From the NCBI GenBank assembly GCA_003116995.1, contig BDSL01000135.1, forward strand, positions 124,001 through 188,000: a DNA stretch of 64,000 nucleotides, written 5' to 3'. Below, piece by piece: positions 11,301 to 22,464 of the stretch. Made by a program: the position numbers and the translations under genes. The notes below the pieces were generated by a model. That model saw only the letters and a list, made by a program, of their open reading frames with translations, searched no databases and had not been told where the DNA came from. This DNA is from Yamagishiella unicocca. Lineage: Eukaryota; Chlorophyta; Chlorophyceae; Chlamydomonadales; Volvocaceae. How positions within the stretch are numbered: position 1 is the first letter of the stretch; the number at the start of each line of letters is the position of its first letter.

Positions 11301-14300
11301 GGCGCATCTTCCCTTATCTCTGAAGATTCCGGACACTCCATCTCAAGCGCGACCCATTTCGGATTTAAATCCTTGCAAATAAACAAATGCCCTGCCATGT
11401 GTTGATTGCATGCATGTATGCATCGCCGAGTGACTGCTGGCACGCCAATGGCGTCGCCGACTTGCACCTCTTGCCTCCGTTGCCGTCCCTTGTCGACGGT
11501 TGCTTGACCATTGCCCCGCTCCCTCGGTACACCGCCTGCAGGGTCCTGGACCAACGGTACCCCGAGACCACCGACGCCGCTGTCAACGCTTTCTTGGAGC
11601 CCCTACGTGAACAGCGGCTTAAGGCTGCCGCCTCTGCCGTCACTGACGACAACGACGTCAAGCGCAAGCGTCGGAAGACGCACCACAAGGCCGACGCCAA
11701 GACCGCCACCGCCGGGTCTGATGACGACGATGACGACGCCATCAACGGCGTCGCTGAGTCTGCCAACGAGGCTGCTGCCGGCCTTGAGCCCGAGGATCGA
11801 GCCCGGTTTGACTTCGTCCGCTCTGCCTTCACCTCTGGCGGCTACTCGGCGCCTTGTGGTGGCACGATGCTGACACTGGCGGCCGCGCTGTCGGCGCCTC
11901 AGGCGGCCGTACGGCGAATGGCGCTTCAGCAGCTCGACTCTGACCTGGCCTCTGGCGATGACGGTACGGCGGCGGCCGGCTCCGTGTCGGAGGCTCGCAC
12001 AGCGCTGACGGCCGCGGCGCTCGGCCGCCTACGTGACGACGACTTGGGCGTGGTGGTCGCGGCGCTGGGCCTGTCGTGCCTACGAGAGCTCCCGCCTGCT
12101 GCGCTTCTGGACGCGCTGCAGCCGCTGGCGTGCCGCCTCGGCGAGTACCTGTACGGCAGTGCCAAGCTTCCCCAGCTGAAGGCGGCGCGCAAGGTTGTTT
12201 CGCTGCTGCGCCACGCTGGCTCCACCTCTGGCGAGCTCTGCGAGGTTGCCGCTGTGCAGCTCCTGGCGATGATGATGCCGAGTCACCGCGACCCTCGAGT
12301 GGCTGTGGAGGCGGTGCGCGCCGCTGCCAAGCTGGGCCTGCCGCTCTTCTCGGACCTGTCTGGTGCCCTAGCGCAGCTCGAGTCTCAGCTGAACCCCGCC
12401 GTACCCGAGTCTGCTGGCGCCAAGGCCGGCAAGAGCGGCGCCAAGGCAGGCAAGTCTGCGGCGACGGCTGCGGCAGATGGTACTGCCAGTGGTGCCAAGG
12501 TCGGCAAGAAGGTTTCTCAGAAAGCCGTCGCTGCCGCCATGGAGCGAGTCATTGTGGCGGCGCTTGCCAAGGCGTTGTCTGCTGACGCGGTGGCTCTGGC
12601 ACCGGTCGTCAAGCGGCTGGTTGCGGCCGCCGCCGCCGCATCTGCGGGCGGAGGCCCCGCTGAGTCAGCATCCAGACGCGCTCATCACCTGCTGCTCCTC
12701 GCGGCCCACGCCGCGGCGGCCGCCTCAGCTGCCGGACAACCCAAGACTAGCAAGCCCTCGGCCACTTCACTCACCCTGCTTCGTATCGCCGTCGACCTCG
12801 CGGAGACGCTGCTGCCTTACACGCGGGTCGCCTCGGCCAGCGAGGGCAAGGACTGGTCGGCTGCCTTTGCGGAGGAGGTTTCGGCGGACGACGGCCTTCC
12901 GACCGCAGCGCACTCGGCCGCTCTGCAAACAGATGCCGTGACCACGCACGCCGTCGTCATCCTTGGCGCCCTCCACGCCAGTCTGACGCGGCTTCCCGAG
13001 GCTACGGAAGGCGACGCCGACCCGGCTGCCGCGACGCGCGTCCTTCGGCTGCTTTCTTCCCTCGAGTACTCCACGGATAGGCTCCGAGACCTCCCCGTCC
13101 TCGTTACCACGCGCGCCGTTCAAGCGACCACTCGTCACGCATTCCTCGCCGGTTTGTACGCCGCTCCGCCATCCTCTGGTGACGACAGTCCTTCGAGCGT
13201 GCCGTCAGCCCTTCGATGCCTCGCGCTGCACATCCAGGCTCAGCTTGCCGCCATCGCCGCCGCCGCTGGCGCTGGCGGCAGCCGGCACGCCGCCGCCGAC
13301 GTCAGCAGCTGGCTGGTCACGCTGCTTGCGGCTCTCGCCCACTCGGACGCCTCCGTGCGTTCGGCCGGCTGCGACTGCCTCTCGGCGGTGGGTGCTCTGC
13401 TGGAGTCTGCACGAGTCTCTGCCGGCCCTCACCTCTCCGCCAAGGCCGCCTCGGCGCTGTGCTCTGGCCTCTTGGCGCACCGCAAGCTCCTGTGCCGCGA
13501 TTCGGAGGCTGCGCACTTGCTGCTGCGGGCTGCGCTCCACGGCGGTGCCCCTGCCGCGACAGTGGCCGCAGCATCCACACCAAGCAGGAAGACCAAAGAC
13601 GTTGCGGCCGCTGCAGCAGCGCCTACACCAGCCAAGAAGGGCAGCGCTGCGTCTGCGTCTGCCAAGGGCGTTCCCGTGTCGCTGGAGCTCTCTGCGGCGG
13701 TGGCTGGCGAGGTCGCGGCCTACCTGACGTCTTGTCTGCACCACCTGGACGCTGACGCTGTCGGCATCAACACCGCCTGCGCCGTGCTTGCCTGCCTGGT
13801 TCACAAGGACGCCACCGTAAGCTCGGAGCTCTTCGCCGCCGGCTGCGCCTACCTAACCCGCATCAACTCGAGGCTTCGAGACGACCCGGCGTCCGCTTCC
13901 GCCCTCCACGCGCACGCCGTGCATCAGCTGTTGTCGTTGTTCACGCCCATCTCGGTCGCCGCCGCCGCGGCTGGCGGACAAGCTGATCGGTTGAGCCGGC
14001 TGGCTGAGGCGATTGAGCTGCTGCCTCCGCCTGCTTCGTCGCCTGCTGCTTCGACTGATGCTCTCGCTGCGCTTGCGGCAGCTCGACTCTCTGCTGTCGG
14101 CCACATCACCAACGAGCTATTTTCGGCGCTGCCTCCAAGCGGCCGAACGGTACGGGAGCTGTTCGCCGTTTTGCTCGGCCGCTACGAGGGCGACGCCGAC
14201 GAGGCGGTGCGTACCGCCGCCAGGACGTCTCTGGAGACCATCCCTCTGTCGGCGGAGCTGATCGTGCCGCTCCTCGACCCGCCCTCCGCCGCCACGGCCC

Positions 14301-17300
14301 CAGCCCGGTCACCGAAGAAGAGCAAGAAGTCTGATGCCGGCAGTGGGGCTGCTGTTGAGCCGCCAGCCGCCGCCGCCATTGAGCCGGCGGCGCTGCGCGA
14401 CGCGGTCGCTGCCCTCGAGCTGCTGCAGTGGCGCACTGGCATCGACGCTCCGCACCTGCTCGTCAGCGCCTGCCAGTCTCTGCTGCGCAAACTGTTACCC
14501 ATCGTGGGCAGCATCGCGAGCGTCATGCCGGCTGAAGACAACGCCGCCGAGGATGATGACGACGCAGCAGCAGCAGCAGCAGCCGACGATGCGCCGACAA
14601 GGTCATCCCTAGCGGGCTATGCGGCGGCGCTTGCGCTGCAGGCGCTGACGGCGCTCGCTCAATCGGGCGGCAGCAGCGGCGCGGCACCTGGCGGCAGCCT
14701 TCCGGCGTTTGACCTGGACCTAGCTGTTCGTACGGCACGGGAGGCACCAGATGCCGCTGTCCGCAACGCAGCACTAGGGCTGCTTGCAGCGCTGGCGACG
14801 AGGATGCCGGAGGCGGCGCTGTCTCATGTCCTGCAGGTCGGTTGTAGGTTGGGCTGTTTTGGGTTAGGCTGTTTTGGGTTGCAGGCTCCGAAAATTCCCT
14901 AGGATGCACGGCAGCTTGGCAGCCAGGCCAGTGGGGCGGACCGATGATTATACTTTTGACATTGCTTTCACAGTTTCTGAAGCTTAGTGCTGATTATTGT
15001 TCACATGAGGTCCGCCCCCGCCGCGCCATCGGCCTAGCAGCGCGGCACCATCCACCGCCGACAACGTCTCTGTGTTCCAAAGCTGATGCCTTTACTCACC
15101 ATACACTTGCCTCCGAAACCCTGAAATCCTCTTCGCTCACAATTCCACGCCATTCTTGCCCCTGCAGGTGCTCTCAGTGATCAACCAGTCGGCAGCGCTG
15201 CAAGATGACGAGCACAGCCGTGCTGTCGGCGCCACGGCCCTTGCGGCGGTGGTGCCTGCCTGGATGGCCGCGGGTCAGCCCTCGACAGCCCTGTGGGACC
15301 AGGTGGTTTCCTCCCTGGCGCTGCTGCCTGCTCACCGTCGACTGGACATCCTGCTGGCGCTCATGCGTGCTCTGCCCGAGGTGAGGTTAAGTGGGAAGGG
15401 TCGAATTGTTAGCAGCTAGTGATGTTTCAGAAAGGGGTGCCTAGGGTTGGCAAGGGGGATGTATCATGTGTGGCAGGAAGTGGTCTCAGCGGATTGGGGC
15501 TAACGATGGGAACCTATTACCTAGCGTAGCAGTATGGATAGTCAGTATGTATAGGAAGTTAATACTGTTTCTGAGCCATAACGCAACGCGCACAGCACGC
15601 ACAACATGCACAGCGGCCGGGTGATGATTAAACTAGATGACGAATCCGAGCGGCACTTACACAGTGCGCGGCGTTCTGCCGACCTGTAGCCGTCCAAGAC
15701 GACAAACGAGGCATTTGTCTGACGGCCGCTGTAGCATCGCACCACTCACAACATTACACTCCGCATTGTGGCGCGTCTATGACGTCCGTACATCCGAAGA
15801 TGCGTCCTGGCAATACATGGCGGCGAGTTATCTGGCATCGCTCAAGGATTACTTCTCCCCGGTCATGTCCCGAGCATCTGCAACGCTGCTCTCATAATGA
15901 CTGGCCTTCCGTCCCCCACCGTGTCCTCCACTGCTCCCCTACAGGTGGAGGAAGGACTGCCCGACGGCCTCTTGGTTCTACTCAAGCACGCGACAGACCC
16001 CAAGCCGCCCGCGCCTGTGACGATCCCGACTGCTGCGACAACGCCTGGCAGCAGCGGCAAGCCGCCCAAGTCGGCGGTGAAGAAGGCGCGCGTTGAAGCG
16101 CAGGACGCCGTGGCAACGCCGGTGCCTGAGGTCATCTCTGGGCCACCGCCTTCGGAATGGCTTTTGGAGCTGGCCTCTCAGCTTGCGCTGCAGGTGTGTG
16201 GGCTGGGCTGTCTGGGTTCCCGCGTGCGCTGTCACACTGTATGTTGCATGTGCACTCATGTAATCACGACACCGCATTGCACGCTGCGGACATTGCTTAG
16301 TCGTCGGTCAGGCAGGCGGGCAGTATGAGGCCGGTGACGATAAAACTTTGTATTTTGCACGTCAGTCTTAGATATCCCGTGCTGATTTTACTACGGTTGC
16401 TGAGGCCTCGCCCGCCGCCTGCCCGACCACAACAGCTCCTGCTAGAACACGGAAAGCATCCGCATCCGCATCCGCAAAATATCTGCGTCACTGGAGACAC
16501 TATTCGGTCGTCTATTGCCTTCGAGCTGGTTTGCTAAACCGTGCCCCTTCCATCATCGCGTGCAGGTCGAGCTGCCGGTCCGTCTCGCGAGCTGCGCGCG
16601 TGTGATGGAGCTGGCCCTGAGCTCGAGCCGCCAGCAGCCGCAGACGGCCCTTCCGCGCACCGTCGTGGCGTTCGTGACGGCTCAGCTCAAGGTAAGGTTT
16701 CGCACAAGACCGCCTTCCTGTGGTCAGGGCGCTACTGCGCTATCTGCTGGCCGGGGACCCAGCCGCTATTCACTCGCAATTCGTGTCTCTGCGCTTCTGC
16801 ACTGCACTCACTGCTCCGCATGGGAGACCGGTGACGATGCGCTCCAGGGTGGCCGATGATGTACCGATGTTACACACGCTGATGTGGGGACCCTACGGGA
16901 GAACCACAGCTACTGAAGATCAAAATTAGCGGATTTCTTTGAGGCCCACCTTTGGAACGCATCCGAGTCTGCATGTCGATCCCCGGGTTCCCGCGCACAG
17001 CACATCTTGTTTATCCCACTGCACTTACTCCCTGCATGCTGTCTGACGCTAGCAACACAGGAACTGAATTTCTTGTTCCTTGCTGTCTTGTGACCTGCAG
17101 CTCAAGGTCGCTGTCACCGCCGCCAACGCCACCTTCCGGCGACCGGACCCGGACGCCGCCCTGGAGGCTGCCTGCCGGCGCCTGATGGTGGCGGCCCTGG
17201 CGCAGATGCAGCTCCTGCAGCCCGACGCCGTCGCCGCCGATCATCACGGCAGCACCGCTTCGCCGCCCTCATCGCGCGTGCACCGCGCCGTCATCTCCGC

Positions 17301-19440
17301 CAGTCGCGGCCTGTACGGCCTGTTTGCGGCTCTGCAGGGCGTCATGGCAGCGGACACCTACCTACAGGCGCTGCTGACGTTGGCCGAGCACCCCTCCGAC
17401 AAGGTCAAGCGCCGCGCCATCAAGCTCTTCACCGACAAGGTCGGGGGCGTGCGGTCCGAGATCCAAGACCAAATCGAACTACCTCAGCGGGTTCGTGACG
17501 CCAAGCTGCGCCAGGCCAGCGACGCGGCCGCGCGAGCCTGCGCCATGCTGCCACCGCTGCTGTCCACTGCCTCTGCCGGCGCTGGCGGTGCCTCGCCGCT
17601 GACTCGGCAGCTGGCGCTGGTGGCCCTGTCGGCCATCGCCTCGGAGTTCGGAGCTCAGCAACACGTCGCGCTGCTGGCGGGCGTGCCGGCGGTGCTGGCG
17701 GCAACCAAGGACGCACACGCCAGTATCCGAGCTAGCTCGCTGGCAACTGTTGCGGCGTTCGTGCGGGCGCTGGGCGCGCGGCTGGTGCCGGTGCTTCCGG
17801 CTACGGTGGCGGCCGCCGTGGCCGCCGCTGACTCGGCCTGGGCGCGCCTAGCGCGCGCAGGGACCGCTGCCAAGGCCGACGACGCTGAGATGCCAGACGC
17901 CACGGGTGCTGCTGACAGCGACGACGACGACGATGCCGACGCTGATGGCTCCGACGAGGATGACGCCTCCGCCGCTGGCGGAGGCCGCCGTAGCCGCCGC
18001 CGGCGTGGCACCAGCAGCGACGCCGACGACGCTGCCCTGGAGCTGTCGAGCGCGCTCGCCTGCCTGACCGCCCTGGTGGAGACCCTCGGCGGCTTCCTCA
18101 GCCCGCACCTGCCGTCGGTCCTGGCCATTCTGCTCAACCCCCGGGTGCTCGCCTGCCGTGTGGCCGGGTGCGACAAGTTTGCTTCCAGTATCCGCAGCCG
18201 ACTGCCCACTGAGGTGCCGCCGCGGCTGCTACTGCCGGCGCTGTACGACATGCTGCAGCCATGCCTGGACGCTGCTGCAGATGCCGCCGACGCGGAGACG
18301 GGCGCGGCGCCAACTGTGGCGCTGCTGACCATGGTTGGCGCCGCCGCAGCGTCTCTAGAAGCGAAGCTGGCGGCCCAGTACCATGAGCATATCTTTGCCT
18401 TCCTGCTTCGCGCTCTGGACGTGCGGCAGCGCCGGCCGACGGCACTGGCGGCGCTCGGCGACGCCGCCATTGATGCGGTGGAGGCGGCTGCGATTCGTGC
18501 GCTGGTGTCGCTGGTGATGAAGCTCAGTGAAGCGCGCTTTAAGCCGCTCTTCCTGCGCATGCTGGAGTGGGCCTCGACCGTGTCGCTTCCAGAGGGGTCC
18601 AGCGAGCCGTCGTACCTGGGTCGCATGGTGGCGCTCTTTGGCGCTGTCAACGGCCTAGCAGACAGGCTCCGTTCCGTGCTGGTGCCGTACTATCGCTACC
18701 TACTGGATGCCTGCGTGCAGCACCTGGGAGGCGATGACGCGGGAGGCTCCGGCAAGTCGCGCGGCAAGAAGAAGCAGAAGCGTTCGCTGGGCGCCGCCGC
18801 TGCCATGGCGGCAGGCCTGGAGGGCGGCGAGGGTGGAGACAACGAGACGCAGCTGCGCCTTGCGTGGCTGCTGCGGCTGCGCATTGTGCGCGCGCTGCAC
18901 CGCTGCTTCCTGCACGACTCTGTCAGCTTCGTCGACCCTGAGCGCTTCGCCAGGCTGCAGCCCGCCCTGATCTCGGCGCTCGAGTCGGAACCGCCGGCGG
19001 ACGTCGTCGCTTTCCTCCTCGCGCCCCAACACGCCGACCGGGAGCTTGCTGTTTACACGAAGCTCGGCGCCTCAACGCGGGCTTACACGGCGCCCGACGG
19101 CGCCTTGTCTGCTGGACCCATGGGCGCTGCTGCCGTGGGCTGCCTCCTGGCCATGGCGGTCGCGGCCAACAGTGACGCGCTGTGGAAGCCGCTCAACCAC
19201 GCGACGCTGATGCTGACCCGCAGCAGCAGCATGCGCACTCGCGCGCTGGCGCTGGAGGTTGTTGCCCAGCTGGTAGACCGGCTGCGTGAGGAGTACCTGG
19301 TGCTGCTGCCCGAGGCGCTGCCGTTTATGAGCGAGCTGTTGGAGGACACGGACGCTGCGGTGGCGGCGCGGGTGCGGGAGGTTGTGGCTCAGTTGGAAGA
19401 GGTCAGCGGCGAGAAGTTGGATGAGTATCTGAAGGTTTAG
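8302..19440 (+). CDS. UTP10: U3 snoRNP / SSU processome HEAT-repeat protein UTP10 (HEATR1)
   Basis: UTP10 is a nucleolar subunit of the t-UTP/UTP-A complex, which loads on pre-rRNA for 18S maturation and supports rRNA transcription. The exons are 8302-8458, 8710-8923, 9137-9630, 9998-10125, 10835-11112, 11542-14836, 15168-15380, 15945-16193, 16566-16691 and 17101-19440, and all phases agree (about 2,497 aa; human HEATR1 is about 2,144). The N terminus MTSVLASQLQELARQ, the segment PSLLFDFQKAADVD and the exon-2 segment GLEDLTRLEPRFRPYRESLF match the family start. Exon 10 holds the BP28CT-type region from about residue 2190, and the protein ends QLEEVSGEKLDEYLKV as HEATR1 proteins do. The extra length is Ala-rich and acidic linkers, including a DSDDDDD tract followed by RRSRRRR near residues 1995-2025. 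The last acceptor is ambiguous: 17100, or 17106 six bases later, which is in frame. Confidence 0.95.
16683..17108 (+). repeat. 11-bp direct repeat at both ends of UTP10 intron 9
   Basis: CAGCTCAAGGT occurs at 16683-16693, across the exon 9 donor, and again at 17098-17108, across the exon 10 acceptor. Splicing AAG|GT to AAG|GT would restore one uninterrupted copy (QLKVAV). Confidence 0.85.
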
Positions 19441-19471
19441 GTTTAGATTTAGGGTATGCGGTTTTGTTGTT

Positions 19472-19476
19472 TGTAA
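19472..19476 (+). terminator. TGTAA polyadenylation signal of UTP10
   Basis: TGTAA begins 32 bases after the UTP10 stop codon, which supports the 3' end of the gene model. Confidence 0.65.
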
Positions 19477-20679
19477 TTATGTGCGCGCAGTATTTGCCGG
19501 AGTGACGATGCTGGCGAGGCTACAGCAGTTCCATTCTTTGTTTAGGTACTGTGTTTTAACGGTGGTGATGTGCCATTGCGTGGAAATGCAATAATGATGG
19601 TAGGTGAATGTCCGGCAGCGGGGACGGTAGCCGCTTAGCACTTCGGAATCTGGCTGCGATGCTAGTTGTTGCGCGTACACTTGTACGACTTGGTTGGTTT
19701 AGGCTAGCTCCCAGATTATTTACCTTTGCCCCCGGTGCCTGGGGACAGGAGCAGGCTGGTGCGTTGGTGAACGGAAACACAGAGCGTGTTGAGCCGCGAC
19801 CCAGAGTAGCGCACCGTCAGTGCGATGGATCAATGCGATGGATTGAATGCCACGGTGCATTGGGTGTAATGAACCATTGCTCGTTTGTTCTTCCCTTCGG
19901 ACCCTGGCAAATTCCAGGCTTGCACAGATACAAACAAGCAGGCACGGTTCTTTTGGTACAACATGAATTGGTACACAAGTCGAAGTAGTACAGCATAACG
20001 TAACATCTTGGCAGCTGAATAGTGTACACCTCTTAACTTATTGCGTTCGACCCAGCAGTGTCGGCAGACTCACATACATCACCGGAATAGGCACGCAGCC
20101 GGAGAGGCAACCCCGCCACATATAAGCATCAGGATCTCCAAGCTCCTGTGGCCTGGCAGCCATAAAAACAGCCCCAGAAACCACGAACTGCACTGTCCAC
20201 CCACAAACGCATGCCACGTTTATCGATAAAGACTGCTCCTTCCACCACCCTTCGAACCATCCATGGGACCACCAGCACACGTACAAACTACCCCCCCCCT
20301 GCGGAGCGGTGGGAGCACTGGTTGGGGACGGGTAGCGTCCCAGCTGGTGCCCACACACTGCGTCGCACAACACGGGCCCCATTGGCCATACATCCCTAAT
20401 GCCGTCCGAATCGTTAACTTCTTACTTAACAAAACTTTCCAGTTGTTTAGCACGCGCCGGAACTGTCATCAGTGATCAGTGGCGTTTCGTGGCTCAGCTA
20501 TACTCGATTACCCAACCCACCCCCCCGGCATCCACGGGTCTTCCTCGAACCCCCCCGCGTCCGTCTCCGCTATACTCGATTACCCAACCCACCCCTCCGG
20601 CATCCACGGGTCTTCCTCGAACCCCCCCGCGTCCGTCTCCGAGCACGCCCACGGCTTCCTGCCTCGCGCCCGCCGCGGC
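19477..20679. other. Convergent intergenic region between UTP10 and the Smr gene
   Basis: About 1.2 kb separates the two convergent 3' ends and holds no convincing coding exon. It carries the 3' UTRs, and the 72-bp tandem duplication listed separately begins here, just beyond the Smr stop codon. Confidence 0.6.
20498..20641. repeat. 72-bp tandem duplication
   Basis: Two near-identical 72-bp copies begin at 20498 and 20570, each starting CTATACTCGATTACCCAACC. They sit in the probable 3' UTR of the Smr-domain gene, with one visible substitution in a C-run. Confidence 0.9.
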
Positions 20680-21989
20680 TCAGCAGATCACGCAGCCCCT
20701 CTCCACCAGCCACCCCACCCAGCCCCGCTCCTCCTTGCTCACAAACTCCACCGTGATGCACCCCGCGTTGGGCACCCCAGGCGTGACCCGCAAGTTGTGG
20801 CGCCGCACCAGCCCCTCTATGGCCGGCCGCAGCTTGGGCACCCCGTCCGGACTATGCAGCCCCCGCCCCACTATGAGGACCATCTTGGCCCGCCCCTGCG
20901 CCCGCCCCAGCGCCAGCGCTCGCTCCACCTCCGCCACCGCCTCCTTGACTCGCAGCCCGTGCAGGTCTACCTCGTCCGCCGAGCGGCGCATGTTGTTGCG
21001 CTGCAGGTACAACGCCGCGGCGCGAGCATGGGCCTCCTCGGCCTGCCGCGTCACACATCGGTGGTTTTGGTGTTGGTGGTGTTGGTAGTTTTGGTGGTTT
21101 TGGTGGCGTTGGTGGTTTTGGTGGCATGGTGGTGTTGGTGGTGTTGGTGGCGTTGGTGTTGTTGGTGTTGGTGGCCGTGGTGGTGTCGGTGGTGTTGGTG
21201 TTGGTGTTGGCGGTGTTGGTGTTGGCGGTGTTGTTGGTGTTGGTGTTGGTGGTGTTGGTTGTGGTGGTTGTGGTTGTGGTCGTGGTCATGGTGGTGGTTG
21301 TGGTGGTGAAGGGAACGGCGACGCGGGCGAAACGTGCGCGTCGCTTAGTTCGGTGCGCATCATGCGCCAGCAAATCGGTGGTGGTGGTGCTGCCCGGCAT
21401 GTCTCGGGCGCCGTGACGAGGACGGGTTCCGTACCTGCACCTCCGCCGCACCCGACCCTCCACTCCTCACACCCCCAGTCGGACCTCCAGAACCTCCGAG
21501 AGGGGCACATAACGCCTGGCTGCCTTCCCCACTCTCCGGTGCGACTGGAGGAACTACACAGCATGGTCACTTCACCAGACCTATCTGTCTGTCGGCCAAC
21601 GGGTTACCTCTGCCCCGGCTGCCCTGCGTACGACACAGCCATCGCTGCTCCCTGCCCCGCTGCCGACCCTTGTACCTGCCTCCCCTGGCCCCCACTGCCA
21701 ACCCCTGCACCTGCCTCCCCTGGCCCCCGCCCCCGCGGGGCCCCAGGCCCCCCTGGCCCCCTGGCCGCCCTGGGCCCCTACCCACCTGCGCTGCCAGCCC
21801 CTTGCCCTGACGGGACAGATCCCCCGCACGCGCCCGATCCCCAGACGAGTACGCCGCCTTGCTGGAGGCGAAACACGCGTTGCGGTCCTTGGCCAGAGCG
21901 TCGCCCTTGCGGCGCCAGTACTCGGGGGTGGAGGGGTCGCCAGTGACCGCGTCGGAGTTGAACTCAGGGGCGCTGGTCGCGTTACCCAT
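20680..21989 (-). CDS. DUF1771-Smr domain protein
   Basis: There are two exons, 21989-21786 and 21042-20680, joined in phase 0 to give 188 aa. Exon 1 starts MGNATSAPEF, a good N-myristoylation context (Gly2, Thr5, Ser6), and carries the first half of a DUF1771 helix pair (EYWRRKGDALAKDRN, then a Ser-Gly-Asp-Arg-Ala turn). Exon 2 completes DUF1771 (AEEAHARAAALYLQRNN) and contains the Smr domain: VDLHG at about residues 93-97 (the LDxH motif) and GRGLHSPDGVPKLRPA at about 127-142 (the TGxG-type motif, with Val-Gly in place of Thr-Gly). Smr domains bind or nick nucleic acid. DUF1771-Smr proteins occur across eukaryotes, many linked to mRNA surveillance or decay. The intron is filled with a G/T-rich repeat. 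The gene is divergent from the carrier gene, with 475 bases between the ATGs. Confidence 0.9.
21058..21310. repeat. G/T-only TTGGTGG-type low-complexity block
   Basis: About 250 bases are almost entirely G and T on the plus strand, as irregular TTGGTGGTG units. They lie inside the Smr gene intron, beginning about 16 bases upstream of its acceptor. Pre-mRNA from the minus strand would be a C/A-rich tract. Confidence 0.95.
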
Positions 21990-22464
21990 GGTGGCAGCGT
22001 CCGGGGGAGGAGTGAGAGTGGGAAGGCTGCCTCAGCGATTCCCGGTGACGCTGGTGGCGGGGGCGGGGGTCAACGAGCCTGTTTGTGGTGGCGGTGGTGG
22101 TGGCGGTGGCGGTGGTGGTGGTCGCGCTTGGGAGGCGCGGGGCCTCTCGCTGACTTGGTACCGCGGGCAGTAATGGCTGTAGTGACGAGAAGGGGCGCGC
22201 GCCGAGGGTCAGGTCGGGTCCCAATTTCCAAGCAGCTAGTTATGGCGAGGGGTTCGCCAGGTTGTCATGGGAGCTGCGCTGCAAAGTGTTACGAGGGGGG
22301 TTGGCTGGATGGAAAATACGCGGGCTGTCGTGGGCAAGAGAAGAGGAAGGCCCGCGGGAAAATGGGCTGAACCCTAGAAGTGGGTTGCGTCCGATGATAA
22401 GCCTTGACGCCCAGCAATTAGGATTCAAGCAGCTGTTGGCAAAGCGGTAACGCGGCTATAATGA
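21990..22464. promoter_or_regulatory. Divergent promoter region of the Smr and carrier genes
   Basis: 475 bases separate the two divergent ATGs and must hold both 5' UTRs and promoters. A GGT/GGC trinucleotide run lies at about 22083-22125. An extra ATG at 22461 opens a six-codon frame (stop TAA) that overlaps the carrier ATG at 22465 in another frame. Confidence 0.5.

Noticed and set aside
17655..18650. Long open frame (331 codons) on the minus strand
   Set aside because: It is the antisense shadow of UTP10 exon 10; GC-rich codon use leaves the opposite strand open, and its composition is Ser/Ala/Arg-rich with no motif.
21126..21416. Apparent highly hydrophobic Val/Leu-rich protein
   Set aside because: It is an artefact of translating the TTGGTGG repeat; the same DNA gives Trp/Cys-rich and Thr/Asn-rich products in other frames.
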